From: Bryobacterales bacterium
Lineage (GTDB): Bacteria > Acidobacteriota > Terriglobia > Bryobacterales > Bryobacteraceae
Assembly (NCBI GenBank): GCA_003163855.1
Contig: PLRJ01000206.1
Location: forward strand, 1 to 32,741
Length of the DNA stretch: 32,741 nucleotides
Reading direction: 5' to 3'
Below are positions 1 through 8,435 of the stretch, one piece after another; the first letter of the stretch is position 1, and every line of letters starts with the position of its first letter. A model generated the notes under the pieces. The model was not told where the DNA came from, ran no database searches, and was given only the letters and a program-made list of their open reading frames with translations. Made by a program: the position numbers and the translations under genes.

Positions 1-693
1 CAGATCGGAACGAAGTATTTGCGACGGAGGGCCGTCCGCGCGCAACCGGCCTTCGTGCAGCAGGATTATACGACACGCATAGGCAGCCGCCAGATTCAAA
101 TCGTGTGTCACGCAAACGATCAACAAACCTTCGCGACTCAGTTTCGCCAACAACCGCTGAAGCTCAACCTGATGTTGTAAATCCAGATGCGTTGCCGGTT
201 CGTCCAACAGCAGCACTTCGGGTTCCTGCGCCAACGCGGCCGCCAGCAGTATCCGCTGCCTTTCACCACCGCTCAGCGTGGCAACATCGCGATCGCGGAA
301 CGCCGACATTCCGGTCGCCTGCAACGCGCGATCAACAGCGGCATGATCTTCGGCCGATTCATACATACCCTGCTGGTGCGGCATGCGGCCCATATAAACG
401 ACCTCGCCGGCGGTGAAAGGGAATTCAGGCCGATCGGCCTGCTGCACCACCGCCACGCGCCTGGCAAAATCGCGGCGTTTCCACTCGTGCGCCTTGCGTC
501 CCAGCAAACTGCACATTCCAGAGCTTGGCGCAGTCAGACCCGCGAGCAACGAAAGCAGCGTCGATTTCCCTGCTCCGTTCGGACCCGCAATCGCGATGAA
601 CTCGCCGGCGCACATCTCGAGCGATAGCGGCTTCAAGACTTCGGCGGCGCCATAGCGGACGCGCGCCTGGACCAGCGTGAAGAGCGGTTTCAA
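1..693 (-). CDS. ABC transporter ATP-binding protein, BtuD/FecE-like (3' end beyond window)
   Basis: This is the ATPase of a cobalamin or siderophore-type importer, a cytoplasmic protein that would drive a BtuC-like permease. The minus-strand frame is open from a TTG at 693 to the window edge (231 codons). It shows Walker A GPNGAGKST (Lys about 43), a Q-loop region (VVQQADRPEF), signature LSGGERQR (about 140-147), Walker B VLLLDEPATHLD (Asp about 164) and an H-loop THD (about 196-198). The TTG start overlaps the TGA stop of the upstream binding-protein gene (TTGA), and GGAG lies 7 nt before it, so the two are translationally coupled. No in-frame ATG lies early enough to keep the first strands of the fold. 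B12 specificity is inferred from the riboswitch-led operon. The sequence alone does not exclude a haem or siderophore importer. Confidence 0.9.
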   Translation of the reverse strand, partial: MKPLFTLVQARVRYGAAEVLKPLSLEMCAGEFIAIAGPNGAGKSTLLSLLAGLTAPSSGMCSLLGRKAHEWKRRDFARRVAVVQQADRPEFPFTAGEVVYMGRMPHQQGMYESAEDHAAVDRALQATGMSAFRDRDVATLSGGERQRILLAAALAQEPEVLLLDEPATHLDLQHQVELQRLLAKLSREGLLIVCVTHDLNLAAAYACRIILLHEGRLRADGPPSQILRSDL

Positions 694-1496
694 AGCTGAA
701 TCTCCGGGTGCAGCAGATGAACCAACAGCTTCACCGCATCGGCTGCTCGCGGACCCGGGACAACAAAGGGATCGGACGGCACCGCATACACGTGTCCGCC
801 TTTTACCGCCTTCAGCATGGGCCACGCACGCCACAGCGTCATGTCGCCGCTTAACTCAATGATGGCGTCGGGATTTCGCAGAATGATTTCCTCCAACGAT
901 ACGCTTGGATAAGCTGTAGCGGCATCGGAGAAAACATTTACTGCTCCGGCATAGTTCAACAAATCGGAGAAATAAGACTTTCCTGCGCCTGCGATCAAAC
1001 CTTGCAGGCTGCCCGGATCATGCCCGACGACAAATGCGACCGACGGCTTATGCAACGTGCGAGTGATGTTTTGAATATCGGCCAACTGGCGTTCCGAGCG
1101 GCGAATAAACTCCTCAGAGGACGCTTCCGAGTTTGTGGCTTTCCCAATTTCGCGCGCACCTGCAAAGATAGCGGCTAGATTCTCACTTTCAACTTCCAAA
1201 TATCGAACATGCACACGAGCCAGTTCCTGACCCAGATGATTGGGTTGCCTCTGAACGATAACTAGATCAGGATGGAGCGCCACAATCGCTTCTACATCCG
1301 GACTCAAAAATGTACCGATTTTTGGCAGGCTAAGAACCTGCGGCGGGAACTTGCAATACACGGTTACGCCCACTAAGCGCGGACCCAACCCCATGGCAAA
1401 CAGCGTCTCGGTGATGCTGGGAGACGTCGAGATGATGCGCTGCACTTCTGCCGCACGCAGACTCAGGGCCAGCAACAACAGCGCTATCATCCGCAT
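690..1496 (-). CDS. Periplasmic cobalamin-type ABC substrate-binding protein, BtuF-like
   Basis: This 268-residue protein fits the class III periplasmic binding proteins (BtuF/FhuD fold) that hand B12 or chelated iron to an ABC importer. The N-terminus is a short signal peptide (MRMIALLLLALSLRAAE). The mature part begins with RIISTSPSITETLFAMGLG, which is typical of BtuF-like proteins, followed by the SPDVEAIVALHPDLVIV block that ends the first lobe. The second lobe includes YPSVSLEEIILRNPDAII and ends near HVYAVPSDPFVVPGPRAAD. I prefer the ATG at 1496 to the TTG at 1499 because its A is also the last base of an upstream small-ORF stop (TGATG), with GAGG 10 nt upstream. The TTG alternative has the better spacing (7 nt). 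The gene overlaps the ATPase start. B12 as ligand is inferred from the riboswitch upstream. Confidence 0.85.
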   Translation of the reverse strand: MRMIALLLLALSLRAAEVQRIISTSPSITETLFAMGLGPRLVGVTVYCKFPPQVLSLPKIGTFLSPDVEAIVALHPDLVIVQRQPNHLGQELARVHVRYLEVESENLAAIFAGAREIGKATNSEASSEEFIRRSERQLADIQNITRTLHKPSVAFVVGHDPGSLQGLIAGAGKSYFSDLLNYAGAVNVFSDAATAYPSVSLEEIILRNPDAIIELSGDMTLWRAWPMLKAVKGGHVYAVPSDPFVVPGPRAADAVKLLVHLLHPEIQL

Positions 1497-1594
1497 CAAT
1501 AAAGTTCCTCAAATCGATTGGTATCCACATTCGCCTGAAACCAGTGGTCTAGAGCCTGGTACGTGCTTGTATGCGATGCCGTTCCGGCCACCAT
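1496..1594 (-). CDS. Possible small ORF (32 aa) between btuB-like and btuF-like genes
   Basis: An ATG at 1594 opens a 32-codon frame that begins MVAGTASHTSTYQ and ends NRFEELY. Its TGA overlaps the ATG of the btuF-like gene as TGATG. A purine stretch, AAGAGAG, lies 9 nt before the start, just after the stop of the receptor gene. It fills most of the 112-nt gap in the operon. There is no hydrophobic segment and no cysteine, and I recognise no family. It may be a real small protein, a coupling ORF that feeds ribosomes to the next gene, or a chance frame. The overlap and the purine stretch are the only support. Confidence 0.35.
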   Translation of the reverse strand: MVAGTASHTSTYQALDHWFQANVDTNRFEELY

Positions 1595-1608
1595 TAGCGC
1601 ACGCTCTC

Positions 1609-4041
1609 TTAGAAGCTGAATTGCACGCCGCCTTTCGCCACAAAGCCGGGCGTGGGAAATCCGTCTTCGAAGTAGATCTGATTAGCCAGGTTTTCAAGGC
1701 GCGCGTAGATTCGGAGTTTCATCCGCTCACCCAGCGGCTGGGTATAACCGATGGTTGCGTTTACTTTTCGCGGACCCGCAAAAGAATAAGCCAGCACATT
1801 GTAAGGAGGCAGCGAATTGTATAGCGGGAACAGAAAACGGCTGGCGGCCAGAAAATCGACCGATGTGTCCCAGTGCCTTCCAAACGACTTCATCACAATG
1901 AGCGCAAACGTTTGCGGCCAAATTCCAGGCGTCTGCAATTGGCCATCGCTGTATTGGGAGATTCGGTCTATGGAACTCGTATAAGTGTAGCCAGCGCGAA
2001 TGATCATTCGGCGCCGCAGTTTTGCTTCCGCCGAGACTTCTACGCCGCGCGCAAGGCCGCCGGGAGTGTTGTAGTAGCCGCCGTAGCGGCCATAAGGGTC
2101 GGCAGACGGATTGATTAAGATGCCAGGGTCGTAGCCGATGGTTTCCTGCAGACGGGTATAGAAATAACTCGCGCTGATCTTAATTTGGTCCGAAGCGAAG
2201 TATTGATCGAAGCCAAAATCCAAGGAGATGGCGCGCTCCGGACTAAGACGCGGATCGCCATAGGCGGAGAACGAACTACCGTAGAAATAAGTACCGAAGC
2301 GTTCGTACAATGACGGTGCGCGATAAGCATTACCAACGTGTGAACGGAATTTTGTGTTGGTGGAACGGATAAAGTAGGCGAGCGATGCATCGCCAGTGAA
2401 TGCGCTGGGCGGCGAAGTTGCCGAGGCCGAGGCATACACGGGAAACACACCGGAGAATGTTGGTGCGCTTAAATCAAACGCCTGCCATCTGCCGGACAGA
2501 GAAATCTGCAGCCGGTCATTCAGCAACTTTGTTTGATCCTGCACAAACGCGGTGTTACTGGATTGGAGCGCGCCGGTGCTCGACACGAAAACGGGCATTT
2601 GTCCGGTATACGAGGGGCTTGAATAGGTTTCACGCTCAAACTCGTAGCCGGCCGATAGCAACTGGCTATGAACTGGCTGCCATTCGAGCGTTGCATTCGC
2701 CGTGTCGGTGCGGCTGTCGTACCTGGTGGAGGTTCTGTCAAACGGTTGATAGCCCAAGCCCAGCGGGCCGTTCACGTAATTTCTGTTGGTGTCGAGATCC
2801 TGAAAATTAAGCCGGTAATGCAAGTTCGGAAGGATTTCGTGTTCGGCATAAAGCAGCGTTGAGATGAAACGGACGACCCGGTAGTCATCCGAATCTCCAT
2901 ACGCCGGAATGAAGGTAGCGTTGCCGAAATTGAACGGAGCCCCCAAGGAGATGCTTGCTACCGCAGCCGGTATCTGGCTGACAGGAAGCGCAATCGCGTT
3001 GATTGCGCCAGTTGCATTTACAGCAGGAGGCAGCGGAATGGGATTGTCTTGTAATTGTCCAAATGTGCCGGCACCAATGATGCGGCCGCCAATGCGCAAT
3101 GCCGGCTTCAGCAAATATTCAAGCGAGCCCAAGCCGCCGTTGTTGCGATATTGGCCGTTCCCGTCGACGCCATTGGCTACCTCCACATGACCGAAGCCGG
3201 CCGAATAGAAAAGTCGATTGCGAACGCCGCCTGCGAGATGGACTTTCCCAAGAAATTGCCCCAACATGCCACCCTGCAGATCGATGTCGCCATGAAATGG
3301 GCCGCCGCCCTGATCAGTCACCATATTCACGACGCCCCCGATTGCATTGGTGCCATAGAGAGACGCTCCAGCGCCCTGCAAAACCTCCACTCGGGAAGTA
3401 TCGGCAAACCAGAGATCACTCAAGAATGTACTGGCGTCGCCCTGCGTCGCCGAGACATCGCGCAGGCGCATGCCGTCGACTAAAATCGACGTGTCAAACG
3501 ATCGCAAGCCGCGAATCTGAATGTTGGCAAAACTGCCCGGGCCGCCTTGCTGCGAGACTCTGAGGCCCGGCGTCAGACTCAACGCGGACACAAGCGAATC
3601 GCGCCCTTGCGCTTCCGCTTCTTCGACGCTTACGACGTTCGTTTCCTTCGATGTTTCGCTCGCCGACTGCGGAAACCCGTTGCCTGTGACGGTGACTTGC
3701 GATGACGTCGGGGCAATTTCCAGGACCAGATCGGGCAGTTTTTCAGTTGAGTCAGTGAGGTTCAGGCTCTGTGCACTTGTCATCTGCCCGTTCAGCGCAT
3801 CGGCCTGGAGCAAATAATCGCCCCTGGTTAGTTGAACGAAACAATAGCGTCCTGTTTCGTCGCTTTGTGTTGTCAGCTTTGTTTCGCTGTCGCGCGAATA
3901 AATTGTGACGTTGGCGTGCGCGACCCTTAGAGCGGATGCGTCGAACGTGCGGCCGCAGACTTGTTGCTCAGCGTGCGCATAGAAAGGGTTGAAGACCGTA
4001 AAGGCGGCCGCAGCCAAAGAAATAAAAAGACGATCAATCAT
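1609..4041 (-). CDS. btuB: TonB-dependent outer-membrane receptor, BtuB-like
   Basis: This 810-residue outer-membrane barrel is expected to import cobalamin with energy from TonB. A signal peptide (about 1-24, ending AHA) is followed by a carboxypeptidase-regulatory-like module (about 25-95, with DETGRYCFVQLTRGDYLL). The plug has VVSVEEAEAQGRDSLVSALSLTPGL, the IQIRGLRSFDTSILVDGMRL segment and VEVLQGAGASLYGTNAIGGVVN. The strand-rich barrel ends in the aromatic C-terminal signature VQFSF. The frame extends to a GTG at 4056, but that GTG lies against the ribosome site GGGAGAGG that serves the ATG at 4041, so I take the ATG. A cobalamin riboswitch lies directly upstream. The regulatory-like module is unlike enterobacterial BtuB but common in acidobacterial receptors. 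Confidence 0.88.
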   Translation of the reverse strand: MIDRLFISLAAAAFTVFNPFYAHAEQQVCGRTFDASALRVAHANVTIYSRDSETKLTTQSDETGRYCFVQLTRGDYLLQADALNGQMTSAQSLNLTDSTEKLPDLVLEIAPTSSQVTVTGNGFPQSASETSKETNVVSVEEAEAQGRDSLVSALSLTPGLRVSQQGGPGSFANIQIRGLRSFDTSILVDGMRLRDVSATQGDASTFLSDLWFADTSRVEVLQGAGASLYGTNAIGGVVNMVTDQGGGPFHGDIDLQGGMLGQFLGKVHLAGGVRNRLFYSAGFGHVEVANGVDGNGQYRNNGGLGSLEYLLKPALRIGGRIIGAGTFGQLQDNPIPLPPAVNATGAINAIALPVSQIPAAVASISLGAPFNFGNATFIPAYGDSDDYRVVRFISTLLYAEHEILPNLHYRLNFQDLDTNRNYVNGPLGLGYQPFDRTSTRYDSRTDTANATLEWQPVHSQLLSAGYEFERETYSSPSYTGQMPVFVSSTGALQSSNTAFVQDQTKLLNDRLQISLSGRWQAFDLSAPTFSGVFPVYASASATSPPSAFTGDASLAYFIRSTNTKFRSHVGNAYRAPSLYERFGTYFYGSSFSAYGDPRLSPERAISLDFGFDQYFASDQIKISASYFYTRLQETIGYDPGILINPSADPYGRYGGYYNTPGGLARGVEVSAEAKLRRRMIIRAGYTYTSSIDRISQYSDGQLQTPGIWPQTFALIVMKSFGRHWDTSVDFLAASRFLFPLYNSLPPYNVLAYSFAGPRKVNATIGYTQPLGERMKLRIYARLENLANQIYFEDGFPTPGFVAKGGVQFSF

Positions 4042-4072
4042 CGTCACCTCTCCCACGAAGGTGTTTTGGAAC

Positions 4073-4093
4073 TCGAAACCGTTTTAGTTTCGA
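4073..4093 (-). promoter_or_regulatory. Hairpin between riboswitch core and btuB ribosome site
   Basis: A perfect 7-bp inverted repeat (TCGAAAC / GTTTCGA, 7-nt loop) lies at the 3' edge of the cobalamin aptamer, about 20 nt before the ribosome site of the receptor gene. It touches the last bases of the aptamer, so it could belong to the expression platform by competing with the closing helix. There is no T-run after it, so control of translation is more likely than termination. That role is inferred. Confidence 0.4.
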
Positions 4094-4285
4094 CTGATGG
4101 CAGGTCTTCGGACTCACAAGCAGGTCCCGTTGCCGGGTTTGCCTAGTTGCCTCCGCTTCCCAGCCAATGGGCCAGTGCGTTGTGGTGAGGCGTTCGTTCT
4201 TGTTTACCGCTGCGGGGCAGTTCCGGATTTGCACCGGATTCCCTGTTTCCACGCCAATTAGATTGGCGAACCAACAGCGTCCGTA
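4092..4285 (-). ncRNA. Cobalamin (adenosylcobalamin) riboswitch
   Basis: Read on the minus strand, this leader holds the classic B12 aptamer landmarks in order. They are a hairpin CGCCAAT/ATTGGCG, then ACAGGGAA, the B12-box half GGTGCAAATCCGGAACTGCC with CCGCAGCGGTAA, an internal GCACTGGCCCATTGGCTGGGAAG block, and the 3' motif GAGTCCGAAGACCTGCCA. It lies between bluB and the BtuB-like receptor and ends about 50 nt before the receptor start. The family normally represses downstream transport genes when adenosylcobalamin is bound. Here it would control the receptor, the binding protein and the ATPase. Exact ends are approximate. Confidence 0.95.
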
Positions 4286-4301
4286 AGATTAGCACGAAAG
4301 C

Positions 4302-4934
4302 TTAGCGTTCAACTAGCGGGAGGGTGGCGCCGGAGCGGGTTTCCCAGCCAGCACGTTCGAGCTCTGGCGTTTGGGTTTCTTCTTCCGGATAGCCCAGGCA
4401 TAGGTAGGCGATGAGGGACCAGTGTTCCGGGACATCGAGAATGGCGTTCACGCGCGATGCTTCCAGGATAGAGACCCAGCCTAAACCAACGCCTTGAGCG
4501 CGCGCAGCGAGCCAGAGGGTAACAATGGCGCCGACGACTGAATATTCCAGCGTTTCGGGCATGGTGCGGCGTCCCAGACCTTTACCCTTGTCGGTCCCCG
4601 GATCCACAAAAACCGCCAGATGGACAGGCGCTCGGTCGAGTCCGGCTAGTTTCAGTTGCGCGTAAAGGCGGGCCTGGTCGCCAGAGTAGCCGGCTAAAGC
4701 TTCGCTATTGGCACGTTCGAATTCGGCCCGAACACCAGCGCGCCGGGATTCAGCGTTGACGCGCACAAAGCGCCATGGCTCGCTCAAGCCGACGGATGGA
4801 GCGAGGCAACTGAGCGCGACCAGCTCTTCCAACATTCCGTGCGGCAGCGGATCGGTCCGAAAGCAGCGAACGTCGCGTCGCCAGACAATCAGCGAGCGCA
4901 GGTGCCGCCGGAACTCATCGTCGAAATCCGCCAT
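4302..4934 (-). CDS. bluB: 5,6-dimethylbenzimidazole synthase BluB
   Basis: BluB is a flavin-destructase of the nitroreductase fold. It breaks down reduced FMN with oxygen to give 5,6-dimethylbenzimidazole, the lower ligand of B12. The 210-residue length matches the family, and the hallmark blocks are present: WRRDVRCFRTDPLP (about 18-31), APSVGLSEPWRFVRV (about 44-58), ERANSEALAGYSGDQA, LKLAGLDRAPVHLAVF, GLGRRTMPETLEYSVVGAI and GVGLGWVSIL, then AYLCLGYP and ELERAGWE near the end. It lies upstream of the riboswitch on the same strand, so it is probably outside riboswitch control unless an element further upstream acts on it. There is no ribosome site before the ATG. A TATACT box ends 9 nt before the start, so a leaderless or nearly leaderless message is possible. 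Confidence 0.95.
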   Translation of the reverse strand: MADFDDEFRRHLRSLIVWRRDVRCFRTDPLPHGMLEELVALSCLAPSVGLSEPWRFVRVNAESRRAGVRAEFERANSEALAGYSGDQARLYAQLKLAGLDRAPVHLAVFVDPGTDKGKGLGRRTMPETLEYSVVGAIVTLWLAARAQGVGLGWVSILEASRVNAILDVPEHWSLIAYLCLGYPEEETQTPELERAGWETRSGATLPLVER

Positions 4935-4950
4935 GCGTAAGCCAGTATAA

Positions 4951-4989
4951 AACCCAAGGGCGAGCCGTTTTTCGGCTCGCCCTTGGGTT
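4951..4989 (-). terminator. Rho-independent-type terminator hairpin after Oar-like receptor gene
   Basis: A 17-bp perfect inverted repeat (AACCCAAGGGCGAGCCG, 5-nt loop, then its complement) starts 20 nt after the stop of the minus-strand receptor gene. On that strand it is followed by TTATA. The T-run is short, but the stem is long and GC-rich. It also stands directly before bluB and would insulate the B12 block from the receptor transcript. Confidence 0.8.
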
Positions 4990-5009
4990 GGTTGGTTGTA
5001 TTTCGGAGG

Positions 5010-8000
5010 TTAGAAGGTGAACTTACCGGCGAGTACCGCCAGACGGCCAGACACCGAGGCGCCTTGACCGGTTCCGTAGATGCTTGTCGGAGGTCCGAGA
5101 GTGGTGGTGATTTCACCGAACGATCCGGAGGAGATTGAGCCGGAAGGGTTGGCGAAGTTTGCGTGATTCAGTACGTTGTAGGTTTGAATTCCGAGGGTTA
5201 AAGCCATCTTTTCCTTGATGCGGAAGTCACGAGATATCTGAGCGTCGATATCGAAGTAACCGGGACCCCGGAAGCTGTTAGGCGCGATATTTCCCCAGTC
5301 GGTCTGAACGGCTGTTCCTACGCCGGAGGTGGTGGCGTAAGTAGCGAAATCCGTTTTCGGAATGCAAGGTCCGTTGATAGCTACTCGGCCGCAATTCGCG
5401 GAGACTGCACTAGCCACTAGCAGGTCAGCAAGCGGGTTCGAGAGTACACCGCCAGCCGAGTTCACCTGGGCTGGTATCTTGCTGTCGTAGACACTGAACG
5501 GTGCGCCGCTATAGAGGTAAAGCTTGGTACCGAGGGTCCAATCGCTGGTCAAAGCATTCACGAATTTGTTCGCAAATTTATGAGGTTGCGTCCATACCAA
5601 ATCACCAGCAACCTGGTGACGGTTGTCGAAGCCGAGATTGCCATAGCCCGAGGTGATGTTGAACGGATTTTCGTAGGCGACGGTTCCGAGCGAATGGCTC
5701 CAGGTGTAGTGGATCTGTCCGGTTAAGCCATAGGCGAAAGTGTGCTTGTACTGCACGGTCATCGCATTATAGTTGCTGACGCCATTGTTGTAATACTGAG
5801 TGACCGAGAGGAACCGCGGATCAGGAGCAGTGGTTGGGAGATTGCCGTAAGTTCCGCCATATTTCTTGATACCCGCTGCGCTAATGTACATGTTGTCGTT
5901 GACGCTCTCCTGCAGGTTGTAGCCATGATTGCCGGTGTAACCGACAACGAAGACGCCGTGCGGCGAAACTTGCTGTTCGATCTCGAAGTTCCATTCGAGA
6001 TCTTTAGGCGACTTGTAGGTGGAGGGGCTCGAGTAGATGCTGGGCAGGCTGAAGCTGGCCGGTGCGACAGCGGCTTTAAGCTGGGCGAGGGTGTAGCCGG
6101 AGGTGAAACCGCTAAAGAAGGCATTCGCCGAGTTCTGCGCGATAGTGGCTGAACTGGTGGGGTCCGTGGCCAAGCCGATGTTACCTGTCACCAGACTTGA
6201 CGGAGCGAACTTGTTCGGAATCTGATTGGCAAAGGTGCCGGCCAAGCCGTCAGTGTAGTTGGTGGAGAATATGCCGATTCCGCCGCGTACAACGGTTTTG
6301 CCAGTGCCGAAGGGCTTCCAGGCGATGCCAAGGCGAGGCTGCACAATTACAGACTCAGCGTTGTAGAACAGGTTCGCCTTGGTCTGGATGGTGGTGTTAT
6401 AAGGAACGGTGGCGCCACCGGTGTAGCTGGGTGAATCAAAAGGAACGTTGGTCAGCGCAAAGCAGTTTTCGTTGCAGCTTGGATTGAGATCTTTTTCAAA
6501 GCGCAGACCATAGGTGATCTTCAGATCCTTGGTGACAGCCCATTCGTCGGAGCCGTAGAAGTCGATGGAGGGGATGCGGAAGTGAAGCGCGCCGTACTGT
6601 GGATAGGACTGAGTAAAGTTGCTACCTAGGTTGGTTCCGGAGAAGTTCATTGTACCGTTTGCAAAATCGGCCAAATCATTCAAGTTGTAGGAGCCAACGA
6701 AGGCGCTTTGGGCGATGCTGCTGTAGGTGTACTTGTCGTAGCGGAAAGAGAAGCCGCCCTTGATGGTGTGGGTGCCTTTAGTCCAGGACAAATCGTCACT
6801 CAATTGAATGTGTCCAATGTTTCTGCCGGCAGGATATCCATACGGGTAGGTGGCGCCTCCGACCGTAGGAAATCCGGTCGCGGAACTGCCGTTTACTCCG
6901 CCGTCAGCCACCGCAATGGCTTCGGGCATGAGGGCGGTAGTCTTTGAAAAATCCTGTACGCCGAACAAGGCTGAGTACCACAAGACCGATGCGACTATGT
7001 TGTTGACGATGGTGGGCGTTATGACCCAGCTGTGATTGATGCTGCCCTGGTATTGCGGCTGGTTGCTAAGAGCGTTGAACGCCGGGTTGATGGGGCTGGT
7101 GCCAGTAGCCTGGAGGCCGGCGTCGTGATTAAAGCGGAAGAAAATTTTCTGACTGTTGCTGAGGTTGTAATCGGCGCGGATGGTATAGAGCTGTTCGGTA
7201 TTCAGCTGGGTATTGTTGGTGCCAAGCGCGACGGCGCAAGGTGTGTTCACACCAAAGACCTGGCTGGAAGAAAGAACTGTTCCAGTGAATGTTCCGGTTC
7301 CGCATCCCAGGTGCCCGTTGCCATCCTGCAAGGGGCCCGAGCCATTTGTTACGGGAACTGCGCGGTTTATGCCAGGCGCTGTGTTGATGAGATTGAAGTA
7401 GTCCTTGTACAGAGGAAGCGAGGCTGCAGGCACATGGGCCAGAGTATATTGCTCAAGCTGCTGGGAAGGAAGCGCGACCACGCCTGCCGCCGGCAGCACA
7501 TAACGGAGATTTTCGTCGTCGAAGAAAAAGAAAACTTTGTTCTTAATCACAGGTCCGCCTACGCGTCCGCCGAACTGATGAGCGTCGGACCGGCCTCTGC
7601 GGGTATTGGTGGCGTTGTTAAAGAACGAGTTTGCGTTCAGGTCCTGCCAGTTGTAGTTGTAGAACAAGTTGCCGTGAAACTGGTTCGAGCCTGAGATACC
7701 GACTAGGTTTACCTGCGCGCCAGCCATGCGGCCGTACTGGGGGCTGTAGGCGTTCATCACGACGGCGGCTTCACCCACTTCGTTGGCGCCGAGAAGATTG
7801 TTGCTAGCACCGGAGTTGTTGATGTTGTTCGCAGGGTCGTTCTCATCCATACCGTTCAGCGTGAAGAGAATCGAAGCTCCGGGAATACCGTTGGCATTCA
7901 TGTTACTGGAACCGCCGGTAACGTTCACGCGCACGCCGGGAATAGTCATCGCGAGAGTGGTGAGATCGCCGCCGGCCATGGGAAGCTGTTCAACCTGTTT

Positions 8001-8435
8001 AGTACTGAAGCTGGTTTCCAGATTGGCATTTTCCGCCTGCAGAATAGGCGCCTCCGTGTTGACTTCCACAGTGATGGTGGTTCCCTGCGGATTCATGATG
8101 ATGTTGACTTCCTGTTCCTGACCCACCAACAAAGTGATTTTGGAGATGTTGGACTTCAGACCTTTGGAAGCGGCCGAGATGATATAGTCACCCGGCTTCA
8201 TGAGCGGGAAACGATATTCTCCCTTGGTATTGGCCGTGGCGGTGCGGACTTCGCCCGATTCGCTGGAGGAGATAGTAACTGTTGCGCCAGGCACGGCGGC
8301 GCCTGAAGTATCGCTAATTACACCAACAGCGTCGGCTGTGGTGATGGTTTGGCCGAAGGCGGCAGGTACTAGAAGCGAAATAAAGGCAAAAGAAAGAGCG
8401 CTCAGCAAGCTGCGTGAGCGGCGAGTTGAAAACAT
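5010..8435 (-). CDS. TonB-dependent receptor, Oar-like, with carboxypeptidase-regulatory-like N-terminus
   Basis: This 1141-residue outer-membrane protein is of the Oar-like class that is expanded in Acidobacteriota. The signal peptide covers about 1-28 (SLLVPAAFGQ). It is followed by a carboxypeptidase-regulatory-like fold (about 33-118: VGVISDTSGAAVPGATVTIS, then GEYRFPLMKPGDYIISA). A plug region follows (about 130-240: QVEQLPMAGGDLTTLAMTIP, FTLNGMDENDPANNINNSG, YSPQYGRMAGAQVNLV). The long barrel ends in the aromatic signature LAGKFTF. A ribosome site, GGGGA, lies 8 nt before the ATG, and a strong hairpin terminator follows the gene. The substrate cannot be told from sequence. Many relatives sit near glycan or peptide degradation genes, but none is adjacent here. 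Confidence 0.9.
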   Translation of the reverse strand: MFSTRRSRSLLSALSFAFISLLVPAAFGQTITTADAVGVISDTSGAAVPGATVTISSSESGEVRTATANTKGEYRFPLMKPGDYIISAASKGLKSNISKITLLVGQEQEVNIIMNPQGTTITVEVNTEAPILQAENANLETSFSTKQVEQLPMAGGDLTTLAMTIPGVRVNVTGGSSNMNANGIPGASILFTLNGMDENDPANNINNSGASNNLLGANEVGEAAVVMNAYSPQYGRMAGAQVNLVGISGSNQFHGNLFYNYNWQDLNANSFFNNATNTRRGRSDAHQFGGRVGGPVIKNKVFFFFDDENLRYVLPAAGVVALPSQQLEQYTLAHVPAASLPLYKDYFNLINTAPGINRAVPVTNGSGPLQDGNGHLGCGTGTFTGTVLSSSQVFGVNTPCAVALGTNNTQLNTEQLYTIRADYNLSNSQKIFFRFNHDAGLQATGTSPINPAFNALSNQPQYQGSINHSWVITPTIVNNIVASVLWYSALFGVQDFSKTTALMPEAIAVADGGVNGSSATGFPTVGGATYPYGYPAGRNIGHIQLSDDLSWTKGTHTIKGGFSFRYDKYTYSSIAQSAFVGSYNLNDLADFANGTMNFSGTNLGSNFTQSYPQYGALHFRIPSIDFYGSDEWAVTKDLKITYGLRFEKDLNPSCNENCFALTNVPFDSPSYTGGATVPYNTTIQTKANLFYNAESVIVQPRLGIAWKPFGTGKTVVRGGIGIFSTNYTDGLAGTFANQIPNKFAPSSLVTGNIGLATDPTSSATIAQNSANAFFSGFTSGYTLAQLKAAVAPASFSLPSIYSSPSTYKSPKDLEWNFEIEQQVSPHGVFVVGYTGNHGYNLQESVNDNMYISAAGIKKYGGTYGNLPTTAPDPRFLSVTQYYNNGVSNYNAMTVQYKHTFAYGLTGQIHYTWSHSLGTVAYENPFNITSGYGNLGFDNRHQVAGDLVWTQPHKFANKFVNALTSDWTLGTKLYLYSGAPFSVYDSKIPAQVNSAGGVLSNPLADLLVASAVSANCGRVAINGPCIPKTDFATYATTSGVGTAVQTDWGNIAPNSFRGPGYFDIDAQISRDFRIKEKMALTLGIQTYNVLNHANFANPSGSISSGSFGEITTTLGPPTSIYGTGQGASVSGRLAVLAGKFTF

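Noticed and set aside
187..627. A 146-residue plus-strand ORF at the left end
   Set aside because: The minus strand there encodes a clear ABC ATPase with Walker A, signature and Walker B motifs.
7032..7694. A 220-residue plus-strand ORF
   Set aside because: It lies fully inside the Oar-like receptor gene on the opposite strand and shows no domain.
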